DNA of 64,000 bases from Thuidium tamariscinum (GCA_947034885.2 OX344755.2:9984501-10048500), one strand, 5' to 3'. Positions 45,916 to 58,042 are shown, counted from the first letter of the stretch. Translations and numbers: made by a program. The notes: generated from the letters alone by a model not told the origin.

Positions 45916-46229
45916 CATAAGAGGATTTTCAGCTGGTTTACAAGACTCCGAGTTCCCAAACGTTGGGAATGCATTGGGAACTCAATACTGATGTGGTCGA
46001 GCGACTGTCACGTCAGAAAATACTAATTAATTAATTATTTAATATTTTAAAAAAATTAAAAAAATCATTTTCTTTCTTTTTTAAACATTTAAATTTTTTT
46101 TAAATTATTGTTATTATTTTTTTCAAAATTCAAAAATTCAGACCAGCAAGGGGTTGGTCTGCATTAGTGGGAACAGTTTTTGGGAATACTCCTGAAACAG
46201 TCTTCTTGGGGGCTAGAAATCCTCTTATG
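45916..46229. mobile_element. MITE, family F, copy 3
   Basis: The ends are CATAAGAGGATTTTCAGC and, inverted, CATAAGAGGATTTCTAGC. Short GGGAAC/GTTCCC and CTGAAACAG motifs are shared with the copies at 678 and 12901. The centre is A/T runs. No target duplication is visible. Confidence 0.75.
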
Positions 46230-46357
46230 CTACCAACCAAATGGATCCAATCTACGGGTCATTGTTCACAACTTCTATTTGAAAGACATCACTAAATTAT
46301 TCCTTGACACACGTTGCATGATCCAACACATCAATCTCCACATTTTTTGGAAACTTA

Positions 46358-46478
46358 GGGCCACTTCACACTACGACTGTCCAAGTGGAAAGGCTGTGAT
46401 ATTCTCAAATCTAATTGGTGGAAATCATGGTTTCTACCATGGCCTCTTCGACTTGGACAGCCAAGTGTGAAGTGGCCC
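46358..46478. mobile_element. Tourist/Harbinger-like MITE (121 bp)
   Basis: Inverted ends GGGCCACTTCACACT and AGTGTGAAGTGGCCC are perfect over 15 bp. They are followed inward by GTCCAAGT on both arms. TTA flanks both sides (46355-46357 and 46479-46481). A TTA duplication with GGGCC ends is typical of PIF/Harbinger MITEs. Confidence 0.9.
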
Positions 46479-46824
46479 TTAACAAGAGTTAAAAGCTTTG
46501 GAACTTCAAGCTGAGTGTGGCCTTGAATTGCCGTGCATTGTGCTGTCCTGTGAGTGTCCTGCCAAGGACTTCATGGGACAACAAGTACTGTCCTATACAA
46601 GTAAATGAGCTTCGGAAGTTTGGAATTAAATGTCCTTTGTTTTGTTTTTTGGGAAACAAATGAAAAGGAATTTCATTGCAATTAAATGTCCTTTGGAAAC
46701 AGACCGGAGCTTGGCAGTAATGGGCGCAGGACAATTGAGACTGATGGCGAAATATTGGGCAAGTACTTCATAACTGGTGAAACTGTCCAAGCTGGAGAGA
46801 TGTGGACGGTGATATCGGTCATTT

Positions 46825-47105
46825 AAGCTTAAATAGTTAAATGGCAAATTTCGTTAAAATGGCGAGAATCTATATACCATTTCCAATTAAATGGTGAATT
46901 TCATTAAAATGGTAGTATTTCATACACCATTTTTCAGATTGTGTGGCTTAGTAAACTATCTAGGACTGGTATAGATTTCAAACCATGCAGTCTAAACCAT
47001 CTAGGATGGTTAAAGGTTTTAGACTTTGCAGTCTAAACCCTAGAAATGCTAAAGTTGTGGAATGACTACCACTTTAACAAAATTCCCCATTTTAAGCCTT
47101 TAGAG
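46825..47105. repeat. Imperfect foldback repeat
   Basis: A left arm near 46825-46862 (TTAAATGGCAAATTTCGTTA) pairs imperfectly with a right arm near 47070-47102. Inside, TAAACCATCTAGGATGGTT forms a further palindrome. Target duplication is uncertain. Confidence 0.5.
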
Positions 47106-47656
47106 CACTCGCTTAACTTCCCACGCATAGTTACACAGTAACTTACATAATTATCATTGTAGCTGCCCATTCTTTGCTACTTTGTTTCCTCACAATCTAT
47201 CATGTCACAGAGATACAATGGCTGATTGAAGTTAGGTGGTTTGGATTTGAGAACTAGAAAATACAAATGAAGGAAGTAATTGCTTACTTTAGAGAGTTGA
47301 TGATTGGACAAAACGAGGATATTAACATGTATATAATGGGGCAGAATCTATGCCTCAATAACAAACTCTCATCAATTCACTCCAAATTAGTGTCAAATTG
47401 ATGCAAATCAGTCAGTTCATTCAAGTAAATGAAGTTAGTAGTTGGTATAAGTGAAGTCATTATGGATTGGATTGGGCATGTGTTGAGTTGCAACTCAGAA
47501 CGTGTGAAAGACAAACCCATCTGAATTTATCCAATAACAAAATAACATGCGGAGCTAGTATATTTTCACTAAGAACTAGTAATTGCAAGCTAGTTTTCAT
47601 GGGGATCGTGTAACTTCAAGCTAGTTTTCTCATACCAACTATGTCCCCGGGTTACT
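47106..47656. other. Unassigned spacer
   Basis: No gene or repeat end was recognised. Confidence 0.4.
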
Positions 47657-47658
47657 TA

Positions 47659-47931
47659 AGGTGGGTACACCCAAAAGCACAGCTGACTTTAAAGCACCAC
47701 CTACATTTGGTGTACATTTCCAAAATCAATTATGTACAGAGGTTGTAGATGGTGCTTTCAAAAACAGACTTGGAACCTTAATAACTTTTGCATACTGCAT
47801 CCAAATAATGTGTTCTTTGGTGCATTGGAATGTGCTTTCACTTGCTAACAAGGCTATATGAAAATCTGAACAGCTTTGTAATAGTACCTAGGCACAGTAC
47901 CAATAAATGGCACTTTTCGGTGTACCCACCT
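47659..47931 (+). mobile_element. MITE, family E, copy 3
   Basis: The ends AGGTGGGTACACCCAAAAG and, inverted, AGGTGGGTACACCGAAAAG are nearly perfect. TA lies at 47657-47658 and 47932-47933. Length is 273 bp, and the interior matches the copy at 14582-14854 in the same orientation. Confidence 0.9.
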
Positions 47932-47933
47932 TA

Positions 47934-49486
47934 CTGGCTGTCATGGGGCAATGCAACATCAAATTACAGGCATACGAACACAACTTGATCTACAATCTGC
48001 AAAAATGACAAAGCAAGCTTTGTCGATCAGTGTTTCGATGTCCATTTCGATTGCCTGCTGGAGAGTTTTACTTGAACCGTGTCCACCTCAAATGCCATGT
48101 ACGTCAACGACAAAACAAAACTGGAGTTCTGGACCCAGCCGACGGCTACAGTCGGTTCACATGTTCACACCAGAAATTCATTAATTCACCACAAAAAAAA
48201 AATGGGATGCAAACTAAACAGATGCAATTAATGAGAAGGTCTTGTGCTGTACTGCATTTAAGGTCGTTGTCTGGCCATTCACGAACTGATCGGTCACATG
48301 AGAGCATCTTCTTCTCCTCCTCTCCGTGTCATCTTATTAATTGATTTTGTTGCCTATCCTGAGGCCGGACTGAGATTTGTATCCCAGTTGCAGACTCGAC
48401 TAACTTACTGGTTGGGTTTCATGGTGGACAACGGTGGCACACCCTGACAGAGGCGTAGGCACAGAAATTAAGAGAATTCTGGCCGCTCTGCAGCCATGAG
48501 TGCGCATATTTTGTCACAGGTAATTAGCATGGTTCAAGTCGATCAGAGCCTCAACCAGTTCTTAGGCAGTCTTAAACTTGATTTTCATCGTTAGTTCAAG
48601 TTGCTAAAACCACTGCTAAATACGCTAACTATTCAGATTTAACACTCTGATATAATTTCCTTCAGTTGGTTTGTAGCTAGTAAGGATTCTGACTGGGTGC
48701 AAGTAAACTTAAGCTGAAATTAGCCACATTTGTGAGCCCACGTGCGAATTAATGAACACACAGGTCTCCGAATTATCAACCTGTGAACACTATTAACGTT
48801 GCCTGAATTAACGTTGTCTTAATTGTTTCTTTCATTGTGTCGAGCAATATGTAGCAGTTTCGGTTTTTTGAAAACACTCCAATGACGGTGACAGAAGCAG
48901 AGAGCTTCAAATCATGGGCTTTTAAAGCTTGATCGAGCTAGTTGCAAACATGCAGTGGTCATCTGAACGAAATACAATCCGGGTTTCGAAGTTGTACTGC
49001 ACTCGGATAGTTGGTGAGATGTTGAATCAAGACAGCTTTTCAAACTGCAGAGTTTCTGTCATGGAATGAGAATCTGCGCCTGCAAGCAAGCACCAGTTCG
49101 TATTCTCTTTTGAGTACATCAATCTCGACACTACACTATTTATTATTTTTAGTTTCGCCGTACAATTTTCGATACGGAGTTACGTCGCTGATTTAATACT
49201 TAGAAAGTGACTTGACTCAGAGAAAGCAAGACAGCACCGAGATTCCTTCGTTGAGCATTTACAAGACACGTTTTGCTTGAGTTTCGAAAGACAGATCTCA
49301 CCACTGAAAGTTTTGTAACAACTCGATCTTCTTTGTTCTTCAGCTTCTTTTGAAACACTCACTGATGCCTCATCAGCTTCATTGTCTCTGAATCTGTGTC
49401 AATGTTGGCCGCTCTCGCACTTCCTTGCAGCAATGGCAAGGTACCTCAAAGTTCAGGTTCCGCTACGAGTCATGCTTCCAAATATA
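47934..49486. other. Spacer upstream of the CNGC gene
   Basis: No domain-bearing frame was seen. It probably includes distal promoter sequence of the CNGC gene. Confidence 0.4.
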
Positions 49487-49695
49487 CTCCCTCCGTCCAG
49501 AAAAAAAGTGTCCTAATAGGACCTCATATTTTTAAGGCTGTTTTTCTGTCCAATTTTGTTTAGGTCGCAATGAACACATGCAAAGCTCTTGATCTAAAAT
49601 TTGGAACCTTCTGAATATATGCCTTCTTAACAATAAGATCAATAAAAATGGGTAATCAACTAACACTGTGGACACATATTTTGGGGAGGAGAGAG
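49487..49695. mobile_element. Stowaway-type MITE in the CNGC promoter
   Basis: The left end is CTCCCTCCGTCC and the right end, inverted, is CTCTCTCCTCCCC. TA lies at 49485-49486 and 49696-49697. It shares GCAATGAACACATGCAA with the copy at 52667. It ends about 125 bp before the CNGC start codon. Confidence 0.85.
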
Positions 49696-49819
49696 TACAC
49701 GGGATGTGAATTAGAAATCGTGAATCTTAAGAATATTGATTTTCTCGTGGGACAAGTGGCTGTAGAGTGCACTTCGCGCTTGTGCAAACAAAGGAGCTGC
49801 CATTTCATCCTCGAAGAAG

Positions 49820-52800
49820 ATGGAATACCATCGATTCTACAGCTCGTCTTCACTTGAGTCCGTTCAAAGCAGTGGCGAGCCTAATCTGTGTTACGCCTGC
49901 ACTGGAGAAGGCCCTCCAGGTTTCCATTCCGCAGTTTGCGACAAGTGCCCCGGCGATTCGTCTCTCACCGGCGATTCCAACGCTGCTTCCGCCGCAGCCA
50001 ATGCGTTTTTCAGGTTCCTTCGCTACACAAATTTCCTGTTCAGATTCAAATCACTAGACTGAAGAAAATCTGCATCCGGATCAACACGTTTGTTTGGTTT
50101 TGCAAGGCCTGATTCAGGCATCTTCTTACAAAATTGTGTGAATTCAGACGACAACTAGAATTCACTCTCTACATTAACCTTGGAATGTTGCTGATAACAC
50201 CAAAACGTCATTCCATAGTAGACGTTCAATCATGTTGCTATTAAACGTTGCCCGAAGTGCACAACTTTTTCGAACATGCTTGATTAAAAACGCTTTGGCA
50301 TGCTTGCTACAGAATGTTCCACGATTTTCACGTCTGCTGAGAAATACTGCTGTAGCATCTTCCCAAGTGTTGCTAAAAATATTTCTTGAAAACGTTGTCT
50401 CAAAATGTTGCTGTAAACGTTGCTACACCTTCCAAGTTTTCATAGTACACGGATTTGATTCACACACTGTTTTCTAATACTGTTAACTTCTGCATTTGCC
50501 ATTAGAACAAGTTAGGAATTTTCTTCAATCAAGTTACTAAACTGGCATTGAGGGGGGGACGCATTCAGGACTACGAATCCCAAGTCGAAGTGGATATTCG
50601 GCAAGGTGCTGGATCCACGAAAGGATACCATTCGGCGGTACAACCAATGGTTCGTCCTGTCCTGCGTGCTTGGGGCCGCCGTGGATCCTCTCTTCATATC
50701 CGTGCTCTCCATCCACAAAAACCTGTCCTGCTTATACATCCAGAGAGGGTATGCAATTGTTGTCACAATCTTAAGGTGCTCGGTGGATGTCGTGTACCTG
50801 TGGCACATGTGGCTCCAGCTGAAACTGGCTTATATTTCCAAGGAGTCTTTGGTTCTGGGGCAAGGAGAGCTGGTGTGGGACGCTCGGATGGTGGCCAGGC
50901 AGTACCTCCTTCCGCTTCGACGGTTTTGGTTCGATCTTTTTGTCCTCCTTCCTGTACCACAGGTAAAAAGATTTCAAAGATTTATCATTCACAATGTAGC
51001 TTCTGCCAATGCAAATTGCCTTCCTCTCCTTCGATCCAAATCCAACAAACGTCCCTACTGCAACTCTCAAGTTCTTGGAATCGGTTTGGTAATCACACCC
51101 AATCAAAATCCATTTCTAAAACCAACCTCTACTGATTCTTATTTAAAACGTATCAAAGATGTATAACCTCTGTTTCATGAGAGGCTAGGGTCGATTTTGG
51201 GGACACCTGTTTTCACACTTCCAGATTTTTTCTCTAGTGTAATCGTTGAATGTCCAAAAATTGCAATTTGGAATTATTCCCCTTTGGACACGGAAGACCC
51301 GACGATAACCTAGAAAGTTATCACAATCGGAACCAGAACCATGCTCAAAAGCTTATTCAGACCATTATACGTTAGAAACCTTAATTTTCTGTGCGAAGAT
51401 CGTTTAACCAGATATATCTACATGAAATTTATCAACATCCAGTTCAATTGCTGAATGTGTGGTCACTGGCCTGTTGGTTTGCAGGTGATGATTTGGGTGA
51501 TTCTCCCAGACATGATCGCCAAGGGTGGCGACACAACGCAGATAATGAATTACATGCTGCTAGTGTTCTTGCTCCAGTACATTCAAAGGTGGTGCGCTTC
51601 ATGTTCATCGGCTGGCGTCTGCAACATGTCACAGGCTACATCTTTGGTAGCGCCGCCTGGGGCTTCGTCTTGAATCTGGCAGTGTACTTTTGCTCTGCAC
51701 ATGTACGTACCCATATTTGGTTTGTGTCAAGCCCCTCATTCATGTTTTGCAAAGTTAGGTCATACAGAACCTTTCTTTCCTGCAAATTTTGAACCAACAC
51801 ATGCAATGTTCCCCCCTGATCTGGAGATTAAAAAAAAAATTGGCCCCATCAGTATTAGTTTTTTTCACAGAATGATCAATCGAACGGGCCAATTTAAACC
51901 ATGAAACCTTGGTTTGTTTTAAGGGTTTTCAAGTTCTTCACGCTGTCCAGAATGGATGCTATTTCAGAACGTGAAGTCCCTATGAACCAAAGCATTCATG
52001 ATTCGTTCGTAGGTCATACTGAATCTTTCTTTTGTGCAATTTTCGCATACGTTTTTTATCAACGCATTCAACGCTTTCACCTGATTCTGGTGATAAAAAC
52101 GTTTGGCCCCATCTCCATTAGGATTTTCACAGAATGATCAATCAAATGGACCATTTAAAACCTATGAATCCTTAGTCTCTTATAAGGTGTTTTTCTAAGG
52201 TATTTCAATTTTTCTTGATGCAGTCCAAAACCATGGATGCTATCTTAGAATAATTTTCAAATCACGTACTGAAACTTGTTAAGAATTTTTTGTCTTCGTA
52301 CCTGGCAGGTTGCAGGGTCTATATGGTACCTCCTGGCAGTCCAACGCGTGGAAACCTGCATATACCTCCAATGCCAAAGCATGATCAACTGTCAAGATGC
52401 CTACATGGGCTGCCCCAATTCCATCTCGACTGGAGTTCAACCCTTGCATGACACAAGCAGAATGGCCTGGGCTCGAGACCCCACGTTTGACTCGCAATGC
52501 CTCAAGCGAGGAACACACTCCCTCACTGGCAATTTCAGTTTCGGTATTTACGCACTTGCAGTTCCCATTGTCGGCGATGTCAACACTCCTGTGAATAGAA
52601 TTGTGCTTCCACTCTTCTGGGGTATAATGACCATGAGGTATCCCTTGAGATCCTCTCTCCATGATACTCCCTCCATCCTGAAATGAATTGTCCACTTTGA
52701 ATATCATGTTTTCCTAAGGGTTTTTTGAGGAGGTCAAAGAAATATACTTCCTTGTGGCTAATTTTACTTAGGTTGCAATGAACACATGCAACGTTCTTCA

Positions 52801-55327
52801 TCAATTCTAATGATATAAAAGTTAAAAAATTTCTTGATGATGTTTTTTACAATATGATCAATCAAATTGTCTCAAAAAAATACCAAAACAATTGTGGACA
52901 ATCATTTCGGGACAGAGGGAGTACTATTTATCAGAGTTTGCTCAATTACTATTTCCAGTTTCAGCCTCTTTGGTTGACCCTTCAAATGTGGGTTTGCATG
53001 TCGCAGCTCGTTCGGCAATGCTCTGTATCCTACAGATCACCTCGTGGAGGTGTTTTTCAGCATCCTTGTCATCACCTGCGGCCTCCTCTTGTTTACAATG
53101 CTCATCGGCAATATACAGGTGGACTCTACTTTTGTGGAAAGCAAAAATGAAAACCCTAAACCCCCCAACTTTGAATGGCAAAATTCTTCATGTTCAGTTC
53201 CTAGGCATTTGATTCATTTTCGTCCTCATGCTGAGTTTACGTAATATGCTAATACAGTCCAAATGGTGTTATTTCCTCAACAATCATAACATTCTTGAAC
53301 AGGAAGGAAATTATTCCTCTCAACAGTTGAGGAAGGACCTTGCCTCCATGTTCAAAAATGCTGTGAATTCTAGTGTGATGTTATTATTATTACAGCATGA
53401 ACTTGATGTTACATTAGTAACTACTAAGCTATCACGATACCATGACTTGACATTATTGTAATGTTGATCCAATGACCAATGATAGTAACATCAACTTCAA
53501 TTAGTAACTTCGTCAATCTAATAGGGATCATCTGGGAGGTATTGATATATTCTCTGTTAAAGATGTCGATGGAACCCCTTAGGTTCGTATGTACTCAAAG
53601 AAAATGCCATAAACTAATTATTCTAAACGCTAAACCTAACTTTTCCAGGTATTTCTGCATTCCATCACCGCCAAGAAGGTCAAGTCACAATTACATGCTC
53701 GTGATGTGGAGTGGTGGATGCGAAGACGGCAATTACCAAATCCACTACGACAACGCGTGCGCCAATATGAACGCCAGATCTGGGCTGCCACCCGCGGAAT
53801 CGACGAGGGAGCCACCATTCGACATCTTCCCGAGGGTTTGCGACGCGATATCAAGCGCCATCTCTGCCTTGACCTCGTTCGCCAAGTACGCTGAACACAT
53901 GAACACAAACCTTAAACCCTAAACCCTAAAAACATGTGATGTCAAGTCAGACAAGTGATAATCTAGCAGGCCTGGTCTTCAAATGTGGAAATAACAGATA
54001 TGATTATATTTGTCGCAGGTGCCACTATTCAAACAAATGGATGACCAAGTCCTCAACAACATATGTGAACGCCTCAAGCCCAGGGTTTTTATCAAGAATG
54101 AGACTGTAAGTTTAGACACAGATTAGCGATTGTGAAATCACTGTGAAATTGACTATGAATTTGTTAAAGTGGGGCTCATTTGTTAACCTTACTGTCCCAT
54201 TCCACCCATACAACCTTCGATATTACATCTAACATGGTAAATTAACGCTAGAAGGAGTAGATAATCGTCCACATTCTTTCCCAATACCTTCGATGATAAT
54301 TTTTCTGAAAAAAATCACTTGACAAAAAATTAGGCTCAATGCACTTTTTTCGAAAGTCACGAATGCTTCTCGGTAGAAAGTGATGGACATTGGATTGCCA
54401 AGCAAGTTCAGGTTTAGGATTTAGAACGTGAAAATGGAAACCTCAACATGTCTTCTTCACTCATTAACAAATTTAGAAATTTACAGATTGCATTGCCACG
54501 CAATTTCAGGGTTATAGAATGTGAACCTTCCCGTGTACGATTCACGTACTAACGAAATCGGCAGAAAACGACAGATTGCATTGCCATGCAATTTTCAGGG
54601 TTAGGGTTTAGGACTTGACAAAGGAAACATCTGGTTCACGTACTAGCAAATTCAGTAGGAAGTGACAGATTGTATTGTTACGGGCTAGTATTTCGGATTT
54701 GACGATGCAAAACTTCACACATCTGGTTCCCGCATTAGCAAAATTCAGTAGGAAGCCACAGATTGCATTGTTAAGGTAAGGGTTTTGAACTTGACATTGG
54801 AAAGCTTCCCACACCTTGTTCACGTATTGTCAAATTCCGTAGGAAGCAACAGATTGCATTGTCCAAATGACGGTCTCGAGCTCAACGACGTCAACCTAAC
54901 CAATCCCCGTCCCGTCTTCCAGGTCTCCAACGAAGGCGAGCCAGTCCGCCAGATGCTATTCCTCGTCCGCGGCTCCATGGAAAGCTCCTACCGCTTACGC
55001 CACAACAACACCACAAGCTCCTGCCTCCTCTCCCCAGGCCAGTTCTGCGGGGAAGAGCTCATCTCCTGGTGCTTCACCAAGCCTCTCCACGAACACCTCC
55101 CTCTCTCCAACGCCACGCTCACGACGCGCAAGGTCACCGAGGCCTTCGCCCTGGACGCCCAGGACCTCAAGTACATCACTCAACACTTCCGGCATAAATT
55201 CGCGAATGAAACGCTGAGGAGAGCCGTGCGGTTCTACTCCTCGAGCTGGCAGACGTGGGCGGCGGTGACTATTCAGTTGGCGTGGCAGAGACACCGAGCG
55301 AGGCAGATTCATGAAAGCTCGCGATAG
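49820..55327 (+). CDS. CNGC: Cyclic nucleotide-gated channel, CNGC19/20 type, 8 exons
   Basis: Exons are 49820-50013, 50569-50962, 51485-51702, 52309-52637, 53007-53118, 53649-53885, 54019-54105 and 54923-55327, all GT-AG. The N-terminus has a cysteine cluster (CYACTGE, then CDKCPGD) like group IVA members. FGKVLDPRKD and FVLSCVLGAAVDPLF begin S1. The pore loop is PLFWGIMTMSSFGNALYP, spliced across exons 4/5. EVFFSILVITCGLLLFTMLI is S6. The C-linker has WWMRRRQLP and WAATRGI. The nucleotide-binding domain has FLVRGSMES and PGQFCGEELISWCF, and a calmodulin-type IQ segment (AVTIQLAWQRHRAR) ends the protein. Exon 3 reads LLQYIQ in one frame and KVVRFMFIGW in another. One A seems missing from the AAA run at 51585-51587, so the gene is either newly broken or has a sequence error. 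All other exons stay in phase (about 658 aa if exon 3 were in frame). Confidence 0.9.
51757..52240. repeat. Tandem duplication within CNGC intron 3
   Basis: Two units (about 51757-51962 and 52010-52240) share GGTCATAC, TTTGGCCCCATC or TTGGCCCCATC, CACAGAATGATCAATC and ATGGATGCT. They make up most of the 606-bp intron. Confidence 0.7.
52667..52921. mobile_element. Stowaway-type MITE in CNGC intron 4
   Basis: The ends are CTCCCTCCATCCTGAAATGA and, inverted, CTCCCTCTGTCCCGAAATGA. TA lies at 52665-52666 and 52922-52923. The inner GTGGACAAT and ATTGTCCAC stretches also pair. It lies between the exon 4 donor (52637) and the exon 5 acceptor. Confidence 0.92.
54375..54865 (+). repeat. About 90-bp tandem repeat in CNGC intron 7
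   Basis: ACAGATTGCATTG or ACAGATTGTATTG recurs near 54485, 54573, 54667, 54760 and 54849. Between occurrences are AGGGTTAGGG- or GGATTT-like and TTCACGTACTA-like motifs. The last unit stops about 60 bp before exon 8. Confidence 0.8.
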
Positions 55328-55480
55328 CCAACGCCCATTACGACCCGTCTTCATCGTCTCCGACATCAAGCTCCCGAGAGCTAGACGTCGGAACGACATG
55401 TACTTCTGTTGAAGATTTTAGAACGTCCCAGTTTGAGAAGGCTTGGAAGTTGCATGTTTCTTCGTATAGAAGCAACTTAC

Positions 55481-55862
55481 GGTGGAAACACCCAAAACCG
55501 TCCAAATAAGGAATTCAGCATAGTTGGAGGCAGCTTTTTCTATAAATAATATTTTTCTAGTATTAGCAAGTGAAAATCAAGAATATAAAAAAAAAATTAG
55601 ATTTTCAAATGCAATATGTAATTTCTATGATTTCTCAAAGAGTTGGCTCCCTAAATCGTTGAAAACTGTTCAATAGCTGCCGCCAAAGTTGAACACTCCT
55701 AAAATGAGTAGTGACCCAATTAGATTTTGGTATGTGTCTTTAATATGAGTAAAAAAATTATAGTCAAACATTTGGTGAATAGATTCATTAAAATCTAGGA
55801 ACACAATTAGATGAATCTAGAATCCAATGCAAGGTACAAGTGCAATATTGGGTGTTTCTCCC
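55481..55862 (-). mobile_element. Family A repeat, copy A7
   Basis: This 382-bp copy runs from GGTGGAAACACCCAAAACC to GGGTGTTTCTCCC. TTAC lies directly outside both ends (55477-55480 and 55863-55866). It starts about 150 bp after the CNGC stop codon. Confidence 0.85.
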
Positions 55863-55866
55863 TTAC

Positions 55867-56975
55867 TTGAATCATTTGGATTTGGAGCGAGCCCCACTTT
55901 TGGTCATTTAAACATGTTTGTAACAATTTTTGTTGAACTTATGGAAATAGTCTGAATCCATCAGTACAAAATCCATCTTTATCACAAGCTTTTAAAACAA
56001 TATGCTTGTGATTTTTTATCTCATGTGTCTATCAATATATTATATTGTTATAGTAAAAAATCAGTAAAAGAAACTACCAAAAATTAAGGGGAAAAAATAG
56101 AGACTTTTAATACCAACAATTATCGATACTTTACAATTAAAAGATTGACATTATGAATATGTTTGATCCAAGGACATTATCTATAAAGGTTATGGAGGTG
56201 TTGATTATATAAAAGTAGGTAGAATCCTTCTACTTTTTTATTCCAGAGAAAGAAAGCATTCAATTCATAGAGTTTCCTATAAGTGCAATATGAAAAAGAT
56301 GAAGTACATTCATGTAATTCTACCAAAAAAGTATTTCTTGTCTACTTTTGAATAATGTCACTAACTTGGTTATCTCAATGCTTCATGATTTTTGTACAAG
56401 GTTTTAAATGAATTCATGTCTATTTAAAAAAAATTCATATTAAGAAAATTAGGTGTTTTGTATATGAAATCTTGCCAAGTGATATTTTATTTTACTTCAA
56501 TACCAATAGCTTTAAATCCACATTAATTTATTTCCAAGGTAATTTCACATAATTCTAATCTCTTCCTAAAATTGATCCATCAAAAAATATATAAGAAGTT
56601 ATTACAATACTTTGCAAACAAGTACTAAAATCTAAATTATTATCAAAAAAAAATCCTAAATCTCAAACATGTACACATCTCAACAAATCATTACTATTTG
56701 ATCATTCATAAGCCATTGTTTGGCTTAGGTGACTTTACAAAGTGAAGGAATTAGCCTTGAAAGGACGAGATCTATTATCTAGGTACTTTCTCAAAAATGA
56801 TCAATAGGACCAAGGTGACTTTTAGACCAATAAGTGGATTCTTCATTTGTCTAATGAAATCTGAAAAGTCATTCACTATGTCAGCTAGTTTTTGAACTTT
56901 ACAAGGTTAAGTTCACAAGTTCAATCAAAGTGAAATCCTCATTATTTTGTTGATTATATTGTTGGTCATATAAGG
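55867..56975. other. AT-rich spacer, nothing recognised
   Basis: No gene or repeat end was recognised. Confidence 0.4.
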
Positions 56976-56977
56976 TA

Positions 56978-57404
56978 GAACCACCTATACCCAATTTATC
57001 ACTTAAACAATTCTGGAAGAAATCATGAGGAATATGAATCTATGTAAATTTTTTCCATATAGCAAGATAAAAAAGATGGAGATTGCAAATTTTTCATAAT
57101 TTTATTCCTAAAATTGAAATTACTATAATTTTTAGAAGCCAAAAAGTGCTTTGAACCCATAGCCAATGTCTAAAGTCTTCTAATTCGGATCATAGCCACG
57201 ACTACTTTCTCAATCAATACTTCCCACACACTTTATGACACTTTGGAACATGTGTCATGACCTTATTAGTCCCAACCTTGAAAATGAGGGAAAAGTACAT
57301 TCCAAACTTTGATTGTAAATCTCTCCTAGCCTTGGTTGGAGATAGCCACATCCTATAAGTTGGGTATGGGTCCTTGATTGGAAATAGGTGGTTCTACCTT
57401 ACAA
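56978..57404 (+). mobile_element. Family I MITE (TA target), complete copy
   Basis: Inverted ends AGGTAGAACCACCTAT and ATAGGTGGTTCTACCT are perfect over 16 bp. TA flanks both sides. Interior blocks recur, partly inverted, at 10300-10800 and 18657-19390. Confidence 0.85.
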
Positions 57405-57406
57405 TG

Positions 57407-57721
57407 TTCAAGTCCCAAAATAGAATGGCCTCCATTATTATGTGAACCAAAACCTTGCACTCTTGACAGTTGGACACACCTAATAATGGTGGGTCCATCT
57501 GCTTTGACTCGTTGATGTTCAAAGATAATAATCTCAGAGAAAGCTGAAACAGTGCAAAGTCAACGCTTCAAACTGAAGCAAAAACGTGAGGTAGAGGAAA
57601 GAGTGCAAAAGCAGTGACGAGGATAATCAATCTGAACTTAATAGTCACCGTCCCCGAAGGCTCTAATTTTGAAGGGTCCCACAATTCAAAATGGAAGCAA
57701 AGAACAACGGCATAAAGCGGA
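57407..57721. other. Unassigned spacer
   Basis: No gene or repeat end was recognised. Confidence 0.4.
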
Positions 57722-57723
57722 TA

Positions 57724-58042
57724 AGGTAGAAGGCTCTTAAGCGGGTTCTAAAATGGTGCCCTACCTTAAATGTAGGTATTTGAACATGTTTTTTTTCATA
57801 GCCTTCAACAGTGTACTGACAGTGTACATTTTAGCTAGGGCGCCATTTTAGAGCCCTATGCCCTTTCAACTTCAAAATTTGATAATTAATTCCACAAGCT
57901 CCAAAAAATATGAAACGACTTGGGTTAGATGTCAATTCCACTTGTCTTTCAAGGAAAATGTACTGAAAAATATTTCAAGATGTTTCACCTCCCCAAAATT
58001 CAGTTCCAGCCCTTAGATGGGCGATTACTGAGCCTTCTACCT
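57724..58042 (+). mobile_element. MITE, family B (TA target), complete copy
   Basis: The ends are AGGTAGAAGGCTC and GAGCCTTCTACCT, perfectly inverted over 13 bp. TA lies at 57722-57723 and 58043-58044. It is 319 bp and uninterrupted, and serves as reference for the copies at 1121 and 3036. Confidence 0.9.

Noticed and set aside
50548-51135. 195-codon frame overlapping CNGC exon 2
   Set aside because: It is a shadow in another frame. The CNGC frame matches the family and has proper splice sites.
53909-53930. Telomere-like AAACCCTAAACCCTAAA
   Set aside because: Two copies only, inside CNGC intron 6. Short telo-box words are common in plant DNA.
54375-54865. Possible CRISPR-like array
   Set aside because: Units are diverged tandem repeats in a eukaryotic intron without distinct spacers.
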